Source of the DNA: Paraeggerthella sp964369725
GTDB taxonomy: Bacteria > Actinomycetota > Coriobacteriia > Coriobacteriales > Eggerthellaceae
Direction of reading: 5' to 3'
Assembly: GCA_964369725.1 (NCBI GenBank)
Contig: CAYJGC010000004.1
Span: 1 to 62,168, forward strand
Length of the DNA: 62,168 nucleotides
Shown: in pieces, positions 9,228 to 17,254 of the stretch
Layout of the letters: each line of letters starts with the position of its first letter
Position numbering within the stretch: the first letter of the stretch is position 1
The notes under the pieces: generated by a model
What the model was told of the DNA's origin: nothing
What the model saw: only the letters and a program-made list of their open reading frames with translations
Database searches by the model: none
Translations under genes and position numbers: made by a program

Positions 9228-10502
9228 TTAATCTAAGCCAACGTATGCAGGGTAGGCGCTTTCACCGTGTGCAGCAACATCAAGACCCTGAGCTTCGTCC
9301 TCTTCACTAACACGCAAGTCACCTTTGAAGAGAGCTTTAATAATGAGAACCAGGATAATATCCACAACAGCCACGAAAACCAGCGTTACCACAATACCGA
9401 GTACCTGACTTACCAAGAGCGAAGGATCCCACGTATAGAACAAGCCACCGAAGTCGGTCCATGAAAGAGCAGGTACACAGAACAGACCGGTCAAGACACC
9501 ACCAACAATACCACCGATACCATGAATACCAAAGGCATCAAGCGCATCGTCATAACCAAACTTTTGCTTCAAGCTAGAAATTGCAACATAGCAAATAGGT
9601 GAAACGATAAGACCCATGATGATTGCAGCCCACGGCTCAACAAAACCAGCAGCAGGGGTTATACACACAAGACCAGCAATCAAACCAGAAACTGCACCAA
9701 CAAGTGTAGGCTTTCCTACCTTCATACGCTCAACCAGCATCCATGAAACTAAACCAGCACCAGAAGCAGCAACCGTATTAATTAGAGCAAGTGTTGCGAT
9801 TCCATCTGCGGCAAATGCTGAGCCCGCATTAAAGCCAAACCAACCAAACCAAAGCAGCGTTGCACCCAGTGCTACGAAGGGCACATTATGAGGACGATAG
9901 TTCATCATGCCAAAACCCTTACGCTTACCCAAGAAGATGCATAAGATAAGACCCGTTATGCCTGAACTGATATGAACAACGTCACCGCCAGCAAAGTCAA
10001 GTGCTCCAATAACGTCACCAACCAGGCTGCCTTCGCCACCCCAAACCATATGAGCCAAAGGTGGGTACACCAAGATTGACCATACTGCTACAAAAGCACA
10101 CACAGCACCAAATTTCATACGACCAGCAACGGCGCCTGTAATAATCGATACAGTAATCATTGCAAAAGCCATTTGGAAAATAATGTCTACCGCTGCAGGA
10201 TACGAACCATCCTCAAAGGCAAGATCATATTCAGCAAAAATATCCCCTACGATAGCGATGCCGCCTAGCTGATCAAATCCTCCGAAGAATGAAAGAGATC
10301 CATCTCCGCCATACGCAAACGACCACCCAAACAAAATCCATGTGATAGCCACGATACCCATGACAGCAAATGTCATGATCATTGTGTTTACCACATTTTT
10401 TCGCCTTGACAGACCTCCATAAAAAAATGCAAGTCCTGGTGTCATAAGCAAAACGAGCATCGTACAAACGAGCATAAACGTCGTTGTGCCTGTATCAAAC
10501 AT
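9228..10502 (-). CDS. amt: Ammonium transporter
   Basis: A 424-aa Amt/Mep/Rh channel with about 11 membrane helices. The twin pore histidines are in GGDVVHISSGITGL and FGIHGIGGIVGG, and the segment TPGLAFFYGGLSRRKNVVNT is the classic Amt N-terminal signature. The start MFDTG at 10502 is favoured: GGAGG lies 7 nt upstream, whereas the ATG two codons earlier is too close to it. The first gene of amt-glnB; three GlnR-like boxes lie 100-165 bp upstream, which predicts nitrogen-limitation control. Confidence 0.96.
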   Translation of the reverse strand: MFDTGTTTFMLVCTMLVLLMTPGLAFFYGGLSRRKNVVNTMIMTFAVMGIVAITWILFGWSFAYGGDGSLSFFGGFDQLGGIAIVGDIFAEYDLAFEDGSYPAAVDIIFQMAFAMITVSIITGAVAGRMKFGAVCAFVAVWSILVYPPLAHMVWGGEGSLVGDVIGALDFAGGDVVHISSGITGLILCIFLGKRKGFGMMNYRPHNVPFVALGATLLWFGWFGFNAGSAFAADGIATLALINTVAASGAGLVSWMLVERMKVGKPTLVGAVSGLIAGLVCITPAAGFVEPWAAIIMGLIVSPICYVAISSLKQKFGYDDALDAFGIHGIGGIVGGVLTGLFCVPALSWTDFGGLFYTWDPSLLVSQVLGIVVTLVFVAVVDIILVLIIKALFKGDLRVSEEDEAQGLDVAAHGESAYPAYVGLD

Positions 10503-10604
10503 GTGCATACCTCCTTCTTGTTTCCTGTAATCTTCCACGAACACATTTGTTACAAGAACAATAATTACACAAGAAAACGCCTGTTAAGGGCACATCTCCT
10601 AGAG

Positions 10605-10664
10605 TTAACAAACCGGAAAAACACCTTTAACAAGCCTGAAACACGCACTTAACACACTCGAAAC
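10605..10664. promoter_or_regulatory. Three tandem GlnR-like boxes upstream of amt
   Basis: Three copies of TTAAC-n6-GAAA(C/A) start at 10605, 10627 and 10649, spaced exactly 22 bp apart. GAAAA/GAAAC half-sites are at 10616, 10638 and 10660. This matches the actinobacterial GlnR operator (gTnAc-n6-GaAAc, 22-bp repeat). A GlnR-like regulator is encoded at 24552-25223. Confidence 0.8.
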
Positions 10665-10791
10665 AAAACAACATATTTATGCACTTTAGTCTCTTAAACT
10701 GAAACACTCTCAAAACAAGACTTTTGAACTAGCAGCATCTTGTCCGATGGCTTTCTCCAGAAGGTAAAAAAACGACAACCAAGCTCAATAA

Positions 10792-10835
10792 AAAATTATA
10801 CTTCTTACCCACTATGCGAGAAGAAGTATAATTTT
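10792..10835. terminator. Perfect 15-bp inverted repeat (probable terminator)
   Basis: AAAATTATACTTCTT at 10792-10806 pairs perfectly with AAGAAGTATAATTTT at 10821-10835 across a 14-nt loop. On the minus strand it would lie between the hairpin region after sufS and the amt promoter, so it could end transcription from upstream. An operator is an alternative. Confidence 0.5.
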
Positions 10836-10875
10836 GGCTTACTTTGTATTAATCTTAGACACAGAGTTCTTTATA

Positions 10876-11018
10876 GGAACATTTATAGGGGCAAGACTCT
10901 GCTCTACCTGACCAGTACGGTAAGATTGCAAACCTATGTTAAGAGCAAGGAGGGAGGCTGCACAGCACAAAGCATGCAGATCTCGTCAGGTAAAACAGAG
11001 CCTTGCCCCTATAAAATG
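10876..11018. ncRNA. Long hairpin element between sufS and amt
   Basis: The left arm starts TTTATAGGGGCAAG, then CTCTG, then ACCTGAC; the right arm is GTCAGGT, then CAGAG, then CTTGCCCCTATAAA. They pair over about 29 positions with few mismatches around 73 nt of inner sequence. The inner part can form CTGCA/TGCAG and GGT/ACC hairpins, giving a possible three-way junction. No open frame is visible inside. It does not match a riboswitch class or SRP RNA motif that I know. It may be a non-coding RNA, a 3' end structure of sufS, or a MITE-like element. Confidence 0.45.
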
Positions 11019-11098
11019 CCTCACCGATCAATTTTGAACAACTAATCTGCGCTGGCAGACAATTCAATCTTGAACTCTGAAGCAACAAGACTCAATTC

Positions 11099-12364
11099 CT
11101 ACTTCATGATAGTTGAAATTAAAAACACCACCGTCTTTTTAGCAACTTTCATCGCCTCGAGGAAACGCTCTATTTCTTCTTCGGTTGTGTAAACACCCAA
11201 ACTTGCACGGAGGGTAGCCTTTTCGCCCAAGAAGCGAACGAGCGGCTCAGCACAGTGAGCACCAGCGCGCACTGCTATACGAGAACGCTCGAGCGCGATA
11301 CCAACATCAAGCGAATCTACTCCTGCGATAGAAAACGAAACTACCCCGATACGGCGCGACCACAAATCAGCGGCGTCTCCATCAGAACTCCCCCATAAAC
11401 GAACGTCAGGAATTGCCCTTAATCCGTCTAACATTTTTCTCGTTAAGGCTTTTTCGTGTTTTACAATTGCATCAAATCCAACTTCTTGCAAAAAACCTAT
11501 TGCTCTTGCTAGCCCTATTGCGCCAGCTACATTGGGAGTTCCTGCCTCAAAGCGCGCAGGAGCCTCTGCAAAAGAAGAACGCTTTTCAAACACGTCTTTA
11601 ATCATACCACCGCCACGTCTTAGGGGATCCATCTTGTCTAGCAGCTCACGTCTGCCATAGAGAACGCCTATACCCATAGGTGCATACATTTTATGTCCAG
11701 AAAATGCAGCGAAGTCCACGCCTAACTCTTTAACATGTACTGGCAGATGACCAATACTCTGAGCAAGGTCTGCTACGACTATAGCACCTACTTCATGAGC
11801 CATCTGTGAGATAAGCTCAAGCGGAACAACATTACCTAAGACATTAGAAACATGCGCAACGGCTACAACTTTAGTCTTTTGACCTATAGCTTTTTCCCAT
11901 GCTTCTTTAGCAAAACATCCATCATCATCGCATAAGACATATGTTAAGCGCGCACCCGTTAGCTCCGCTACTGTTTGCCAAGGAACCAACGATGAATGAT
12001 GTTCTGAAATAGGTAGCACCACCTCATCACCTGGTTTTAGGTTTTTTATTCCCCATGCATAGGCAATCATGTTAAGAGAATCGGTAGTACCACTCGTAAA
12101 CACCACTTCATCTTTATCGCATCCTATAAACTCAGCCACCACCGCACGTGAGTTTTCATAAATCTGAGTGGAACGCTTTCCTAAAGCGTAAGCGCCACGT
12201 GCAGGATTAGCATTGTCATGACGATAGTAGTAATCTTGAGTTTGAAGTACACATTCCGGCTTATGGGTGGTTGCCGCATTGTCAAGATACACGAGTGGGC
12301 GTTTTTCTGAGCACTGATTTGCGAGCAAAGGAAATTCTTGAGTTATTGAGTCTATGTCGAGCAC
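11099..12364 (-). CDS. sufS: SufS-type cysteine desulfurase
   Basis: A 421-aa PLP enzyme (aminotransferase class V, group II) taking sulfur from cysteine to a persulfide. Seen are YLDNAATTHKP at the N-terminus, the PLP-stacking histidine in SEHHSSLVPW, ADLAQS, the PLP lysine in SGHKMYAPMG, and the catalytic cysteine in RAGAHCAEPLVRF. A GTG start at 12364 is chosen because GGAGG lies 5 nt upstream; a TTG one codon earlier is less well placed. No sufBCD or sufU neighbours are present. It follows the AOR gene by 107 bp, so sulfur supply for that enzyme's Fe-S clusters or pterin cofactor is a reasonable inference. Confidence 0.92.
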   Translation of the reverse strand: MLDIDSITQEFPLLANQCSEKRPLVYLDNAATTHKPECVLQTQDYYYRHDNANPARGAYALGKRSTQIYENSRAVVAEFIGCDKDEVVFTSGTTDSLNMIAYAWGIKNLKPGDEVVLPISEHHSSLVPWQTVAELTGARLTYVLCDDDGCFAKEAWEKAIGQKTKVVAVAHVSNVLGNVVPLELISQMAHEVGAIVVADLAQSIGHLPVHVKELGVDFAAFSGHKMYAPMGIGVLYGRRELLDKMDPLRRGGGMIKDVFEKRSSFAEAPARFEAGTPNVAGAIGLARAIGFLQEVGFDAIVKHEKALTRKMLDGLRAIPDVRLWGSSDGDAADLWSRRIGVVSFSIAGVDSLDVGIALERSRIAVRAGAHCAEPLVRFLGEKATLRASLGVYTTEEEIERFLEAMKVAKKTVVFLISTIMK

Positions 12365-12404
12365 CAAAGCCTCCTAAAGCAAGTCGTCGTATCTTTGCAA
12401 ACAC

Positions 12405-12435
12405 GATGCGTGCAGCCACAACTGCTGCACGCATC
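12405..12435. repeat. 12-bp perfect hairpin between AOR gene and sufS
   Basis: GATGCGTGCAGC (12405-12416) pairs with GCTGCACGCATC (12424-12435) across 7 nt. There is no T-run, so it may be an attenuator, an mRNA-processing hairpin or a weak terminator controlling sufS relative to the upstream oxidoreductase genes. Confidence 0.6.
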
Positions 12436-12471
12436 AAACAAGCTGAACTGCTTCTCAGAAATAGCGAGAAT

Positions 12472-14580
12472 CTATTCCTGTCCTATCTTTCCTACAGAGT
12501 CAAGATAATCTGCTACCTCGCTCATATTGTACGACTCCAGCGTTGAACGTTTAGGATAACCGCTGTTGTCATTGCCATCCCATTCGTAAATACGATCTTT
12601 AACGGTTTCAAATTTCTCGCGATCAAGGGTACGTCCACCTTCGTTCATGGAGTATTTCCATTCACCATCTTCAATCAATAGGCACGCATAGTTCTTTCTA
12701 GGCACATTATAAATGTACTCTGTAAAGACCTCATCGGTACGCTCACGCCCTTGCGCTACCCAGATGGCACGGTCAAGAAGTTCAATCTTGCGTCCATAAT
12801 CCAAGCTCTCTTCATAGGTCATTTCGTAACCAGTAACAGCTTTAAAGAAGCGGAGTTCGAATTCTGGCGTTGCTCCCGAATTGTCTTCACCTGGAACATA
12901 ATTTGCTTGATTAACTATATAAGGCCAAGCGAAGTCACACATACCCATGGTGTTTGTCCAGAATATTGAATGGTAGCGGAACCACTGCACCCCTTCTATC
13001 ATGTAGTCTGAATAGATGCCTTCTGCGCTAAAGTCAAAGCATCGAGGATCAGAGAGTCCCAATTGATTTGCATGCATAGTTGCATATTCTTCTGCAGTCC
13101 ACCAAGGTTCTATACCAAAAGCTCTCCATCTGTTTGGCGTGTGATAAAGAGTAAAATTGGTTGCATGAACATTGATATCACGGTCGCTCAGTATTGTTGC
13201 ATACCCCCAATTCACCTCAATACGAGGATCATAGTGGAGTTGGGCTCCCCAATTTGGACGGTCGCACAATCCTGTTGCCGTATCCTCTTCCCAACGTCCC
13301 CATTTATCAATTGCAGCTGCACAACCCTCTGCAAGGTCGGCACCTATCTCTTTTCTATAGGCCACGCGCGTAAAGAAGTCTTCACTGAATTCATAGCTAT
13401 TATAGTTTTCGAAATCCAAGTCGGTTTCGATTTCTTTACCTACACCCATGATGCCCATCTTGTAGAGATTACGCAAATAAGGCATGATTCTTAACTCTAA
13501 TCCATTGATACCCAAGCGATTGATCAGGGTGTTTGTTTTATTGTTTAGTTCTAAAGCATTAGGAAGTCCATAATAGCCATGAACTACTGAAGCAGCACAC
13601 ATTGCTTCGTTTCCAACAGAAGTGTCGGTTATAACGCGACAATTTCGATAACATCCCAAGCAGCCTTGCGGACGAGAGGTCATCGCTTCGCGTCCTACAC
13701 CGCCCAACATGCCACCCATCATACCAAGCCCGGGAGCGCGAACGATATCGCCATAAGGGCACGCTGTCACATCGGGAGTTTCGTTAGTTGGATTATCAAC
13801 GTGATAACCAAACCGCTCCTGCAAATCAATACGAGCATCCAACAAATCGGCAGGGTCTGCTATTTCAAACGATTTCGAACCTATAAAGCTCATAGCCTTC
13901 AAGTTTTTCGATCCCCAAACAGCACCAAATCCACTCAACCCCGTAACATGACCAGCATCATGAACAACCGTGGACCAGGTAACCTGGTTCTCTCCTGCAG
14001 CTCCAATTGCCAATACAGCAGGGCGTTCTGCGCTACGTCCTCCATCTCGACGGTTGGTCAGGTTAAACCATTCTCCATCGGGCGTGTTACCCGTTACTCT
14101 ATCCCAAATGATTTCTTGAGCTTCCCATGTGTCAGTTGTACCCCATAGGTCAGATGCATCATTGAAGGTAATTTCGTCATTAACAACGTTAATCCAAACA
14201 GGAGCATCAGCAACACCAGTAATAACGGTAGCATCGTAGCCAGCTGCTTTCATCATTCCTGCAATGCGGCCACCCATGCTTGAACGGGTATACCACTTTT
14301 TGGGCCAAGAAAATGCACCAATACCCGTAAACTCTACGCGTGCAGAAGAAGACGGTGTGGTAGTTCCGGAAAAAGGATTGGCTGCGATAATATTTACATT
14401 TTCTGGATCATAAGGGCCAACCGTTTTATCGGTGCAATAATCCCAAAAAAGCTTTGACGCAAGACCATGTCCACCAATCCATTCTGAGACATAAGGAGCA
14501 CTGTCAATAGTCTCGGATGTGCGATCAGTCAGATTAATGATGAGTATTTTGCCAGCATAGCCATACATATTTTCAGGCAT
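12472..14580 (-). CDS. Aldehyde:ferredoxin oxidoreductase family protein (YdhV-like)
   Basis: A 702-aa tungsto/molybdo-bispyranopterin enzyme of the AOR family. The N-terminal domain starts MYGYAGKILIINL and includes GGHGLASKLFWDY. The 4Fe-4S ligands are Cys307, Cys310 and Cys314 (CLGCYRNC) with a fourth at about Cys548 (MGMCDFAWP). AOR members oxidise aldehydes or act in other low-potential two-electron chemistry; the substrate here is unknown. The gene order cytochrome b, YdhW-like, TAT ferredoxin, AOR resembles the E. coli ydhYVWXUT cluster, so electrons probably pass via the ferredoxin to a membrane cytochrome. The AOR protein itself has no signal peptide. AAGGAGG lies 9 nt before the ATG. 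Confidence 0.9.
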   Translation of the reverse strand: MPENMYGYAGKILIINLTDRTSETIDSAPYVSEWIGGHGLASKLFWDYCTDKTVGPYDPENVNIIAANPFSGTTTPSSSARVEFTGIGAFSWPKKWYTRSSMGGRIAGMMKAAGYDATVITGVADAPVWINVVNDEITFNDASDLWGTTDTWEAQEIIWDRVTGNTPDGEWFNLTNRRDGGRSAERPAVLAIGAAGENQVTWSTVVHDAGHVTGLSGFGAVWGSKNLKAMSFIGSKSFEIADPADLLDARIDLQERFGYHVDNPTNETPDVTACPYGDIVRAPGLGMMGGMLGGVGREAMTSRPQGCLGCYRNCRVITDTSVGNEAMCAASVVHGYYGLPNALELNNKTNTLINRLGINGLELRIMPYLRNLYKMGIMGVGKEIETDLDFENYNSYEFSEDFFTRVAYRKEIGADLAEGCAAAIDKWGRWEEDTATGLCDRPNWGAQLHYDPRIEVNWGYATILSDRDINVHATNFTLYHTPNRWRAFGIEPWWTAEEYATMHANQLGLSDPRCFDFSAEGIYSDYMIEGVQWFRYHSIFWTNTMGMCDFAWPYIVNQANYVPGEDNSGATPEFELRFFKAVTGYEMTYEESLDYGRKIELLDRAIWVAQGRERTDEVFTEYIYNVPRKNYACLLIEDGEWKYSMNEGGRTLDREKFETVKDRIYEWDGNDNSGYPKRSTLESYNMSEVADYLDSVGKIGQE

Positions 14581-14597
14581 AATAAACTACCTCCTTG

Positions 14598-15377
14598 TTA
14601 AGCGGTGGGTTCAGGGACAGATGGATCGTTAATGCTTTCAAGATAAACAATAGGAGGCTGTTTACCTTCGTCGTCTACAGGGAAAGCGAGACGCGCATAA
14701 TGGATATTACGCAAATTGGCTTCATAACCCTCGTCGGTTTGAGGAGGGACATCGTGAACAAGCGTGATAGCATTCATAGGACAAGTACTAACACAGGTTT
14801 GCTTACCACGAGGACCTCCTTCGTGATTCCAATAAGGTGCGTTTTCGCAAAGGTCACACTTTTGAGCAAATTGCTCCTCAAAATTCCATTGCACACGCGA
14901 GGGGGTAAACGGACACGCATTTACGCATTGCTCGCAACCAATACACTTACCCTTATCGACAAAACGTACTCCCGTATCTGGATTGGTTTTCATTGCACCC
15001 ACAGGACATGCTGCCACGCAAGAAGGATAGGGGCATTGGCGACACTGATTCTGCGCTATGTCGTTTGGAAACGCCATGAACGAGTCTCGACGAATTTGCA
15101 TACGAGATAGCGATAAATTGGGCTTGCCATAATGCGCCATTGAACAGGCAAGCATGCAACTCTGGCAACCAGCACATTTCTTGGTATCAACAAGCAAGTA
15201 ACCCGTAGACAAGCGATCCACTTCTTCTTCTGCATTTGAAGCTATCGCAACAGCACCTCCACCAACTAAAGCACCTACACCAATACCGCCTACCGCTGCT
15301 ACAAAGTTTCTACGCGATAAATTCGATTTTTCCGAAGCATCTGCATCAGATTGAAGATTTGTACTTTCTTTATTCAT
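14598..15377 (-). CDS. TAT-exported four-cluster ferredoxin subunit (YdhY/DmsB-like)
   Basis: A 259-aa Fe-S electron-transfer subunit. A twin-arginine signal (SRRNFVAAVGGIGVGALVGG, about 20-40) indicates export with folded clusters. Sixteen cysteines fall in four groups: 68/71/74/78, 112/115/120/124, 145/148/151/155 and 174/177/195/199, the arrangement of DmsB/NrfC/YdhY-type proteins. The start at 15377 is chosen for AGGAG 9 nt upstream and because the signal peptide then sits at the N-terminus. It lies directly before the AOR gene with a 17-bp gap. It likely shuttles electrons between AOR and the membrane cytochrome b. Confidence 0.92.
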   Translation of the reverse strand: MNKESTNLQSDADASEKSNLSRRNFVAAVGGIGVGALVGGGAVAIASNAEEEVDRLSTGYLLVDTKKCAGCQSCMLACSMAHYGKPNLSLSRMQIRRDSFMAFPNDIAQNQCRQCPYPSCVAACPVGAMKTNPDTGVRFVDKGKCIGCEQCVNACPFTPSRVQWNFEEQFAQKCDLCENAPYWNHEGGPRGKQTCVSTCPMNAITLVHDVPPQTDEGYEANLRNIHYARLAFPVDDEGKQPPIVYLESINDPSVPEPTA

Positions 15378-15453
15378 GTTCTCACTCTCCTCTTTATTAT
15401 ATAGTTCTGTCTTTTGACACCTTCTGAAGACCTCGCCTTTGTCAGACAATTTT

Positions 15454-16017
15454 TCACTTAATGATACTCATGTGCGCCCAGGCTCCCTTGAGGAAGGGTA
15501 CATATTGCGTGATGCGCAACAACAACAAGTTGCTTACTACCTGCATGCGTTCATTAGGGATAGTCAAACCTTCGAGTTCAGCTTCCATAACATTTGCAAG
15601 ATCTACGTCACCCACCACATCTCGAAGCCAAGGGATAAACTCTTCCGTATCCACTTCAGAAAACACCCCACGAGAAGCTATACTGGCAGGCCCCGATCGA
15701 TCGTTTAAGAACAAACCTACTGCCTCAGGCAGGCTATAGATATAAATCTGGTTATCGCCAATTCCCGCAGAAGTTTTACTGCCCATAATGTGCTCTCCCC
15801 ACCCAAGCTCGCGCAAAGTATGCGCAGCTAGCTCTGCTGATGGAGGGGGAAACAAGCGGTCTGCCTCAGGGGTATCAGAATCAAGCTCAAAGCTTTCTTC
15901 TTGGTCATGCAGGGGTCTTTCGCTAACCCTGTCAACACCAAACAAAACACCTTCCAAGTCTTGTGCTTTGCTCGCATCAAGAACAGGCAACTGTTGGGTA
16001 AATACCTTACGAGACAT
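15454..16017 (-). CDS. Conserved protein of AOR cluster, possibly YdhW-like
   Basis: A 187-aa protein without signal peptide or membrane segments. I recognise no catalytic motif. Its position between the cytochrome b and ferredoxin genes matches that of ydhW (about 215 aa, unknown function) in the E. coli ydh cluster, and this is the basis of the name. The ATG at 16017 is favoured over 16023 by GGTG 7 nt upstream; either start overlaps the cytochrome gene end, implying translational coupling. It could be an assembly chaperone or accessory subunit. Confidence 0.6.
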   Translation of the reverse strand: MSRKVFTQQLPVLDASKAQDLEGVLFGVDRVSERPLHDQEESFELDSDTPEADRLFPPPSAELAAHTLRELGWGEHIMGSKTSAGIGDNQIYIYSLPEAVGLFLNDRSGPASIASRGVFSEVDTEEFIPWLRDVVGDVDLANVMEAELEGLTIPNERMQVVSNLLLLRITQYVPFLKGAWAHMSIIK

Positions 16018-16825
16018 CAGCATTCACCTTATCATTCACCTTAGCCTCAGTTTCAGCTTTTTTCTTTGCCTCTTCGGCGCGCTCTTTTTCCACTATCTCT
16101 GCATACCAGCCTTGATGCTCGTGTTCTGCTTCTTCACGTGGCATCCAGCCGGTGATTATTGAAGGGAACGTTTTCCATGCCCAAGGGACTAATGAGCCCA
16201 TAATGATATGCGCAACAAAAAACACGAGCATCAAAACGGCAGCGATGTCGTGAATCCATGTCATTGCATTTAAGAGACCTTCAGGAATAGTCAAAATGAT
16301 ATGAGCGAGCGTTTTTACTATTCCGGTCAATACCAAAAGAAAACAAACAACTAACGCCATAATGTAGGCCATATTTTCACTTTGAAAATATTTGCCTTCT
16401 ACGGGATAGGTGAACTTCTTTATACCAAGCTTGCTGCCATAGTGTTGAATAGATCTTGAGATTGCATCTTTTGAAGGAAGGTGCTCCTTAAAGCGCTTGC
16501 GGGAAACAATAGCATTTCCCAAGTAAAAAAAGGTGCCGAACAAAAAGAACCATGCTGCAACAAAATGTACGTTAAACCACAAGGTCGTCTCTGCCCCACC
16601 AGATACCAATGCAGAAAAAATACGATTTCCTAAATAAATACCTGAAATGAGCAAAAACAAAGTTCCGATTCCGTGCGTCCAGTGCGAAATACGGGCTGAC
16701 CCATCGTGGCGATATATTTTTTCACCAACAATTCTCGGTTCACGACGTTTGACTAAAGCTGAGCACAATAAACCTAAAAACGGTGCTACAAAAATTAGCC
16801 AAGGCACTGTGTCAAATAATGACAT
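16007..16825 (-). CDS. Cytochrome b561-type membrane subunit (YdhU/FdnI-like)
   Basis: A 272-aa integral membrane protein with about five hydrophobic segments. Candidate haem histidines are in ISHWTHGIG (about 45-53), NVHFVAAWFFLFG and WIHDIAAVLMLVFFVAHIIMG, as in formate dehydrogenase gamma and hydrogenase cytochrome b subunits. A charged, lysine/glutamate-rich cytoplasmic tail closes the protein. The start at 16825 has AAGGAG 7-8 nt upstream. It is the first gene of the predicted cytochrome b / YdhW-like / ferredoxin / AOR operon and should link it to the quinone pool. Confidence 0.85.
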   Translation of the reverse strand: MSLFDTVPWLIFVAPFLGLLCSALVKRREPRIVGEKIYRHDGSARISHWTHGIGTLFLLISGIYLGNRIFSALVSGGAETTLWFNVHFVAAWFFLFGTFFYLGNAIVSRKRFKEHLPSKDAISRSIQHYGSKLGIKKFTYPVEGKYFQSENMAYIMALVVCFLLVLTGIVKTLAHIILTIPEGLLNAMTWIHDIAAVLMLVFFVAHIIMGSLVPWAWKTFPSIITGWMPREEAEHEHQGWYAEIVEKERAEEAKKKAETEAKVNDKVNADVS

Positions 16826-17196
16826 AAACCACTCCTTTCTACTTCTTCTCAAACCAACCTTTTGCCGATGCCTCTTTCATCGGCTTTTCACACCGAATCA
16901 TACGGGGGAATTTCAAGCTATTTTGAGCGCGTTTGTGAGTTTGGTAGAAAAAGTGCGGTTTAGTGGTATTTTTTTCGAAATATTATTCCGCAGACGGTAT
17001 TTTTATGCTTATAAGCGGTGTTCAAAAATTTTAGCGAGTCTGGATAATATGCATTTTTGCACCGTTTACACCTAATATTATACATTTTTATTTATCGTTT
17101 GGTATTTAATTATGCATTTGGGAAGAGATCTTCCCAGATAAAAAAAGGGCATTTTCTTCGATTTGAATCCCTCAAAAACCTTTGTGGCAGACATAA
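16826..17196. other. AT-rich upstream region of AOR operon
   Basis: About 370 bp without a supported gene, unusually A/T-rich from 16960 to 17160. It must hold the promoter of the minus-strand AOR operon, but no clear -35/-10 pair or FNR palindrome stood out. An inverted repeat GGGAAG/CTTCCC at 17120-17125/17130-17135 is present and could be an operator. Confidence 0.4.
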
Positions 17197-17227
17197 AAAA
17201 ACGACCGCCTCTTTGACGGTCGTTTTT
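17197..17227 (-). terminator. Terminator of ABC exporter gene
   Basis: AAAAACGACCG (17197-17207) pairs with CGGTCGTTTTT (17217-17227). It is located 28 bp past the stop of the minus-strand ABC transporter gene and gives a T-run on that strand. Confidence 0.85.
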
Positions 17228-17254
17228 AACTGTAACTTATAGTTTCCAGAAAAC

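Noticed and set aside
10876..11018. SRP (4.5S) RNA or TPP riboswitch
   Set aside because: The hairpin lacks the SRP apical motif (GGAAG..AGCAGC), and the ACCTGAC blocks are not set in the TPP consensus context.
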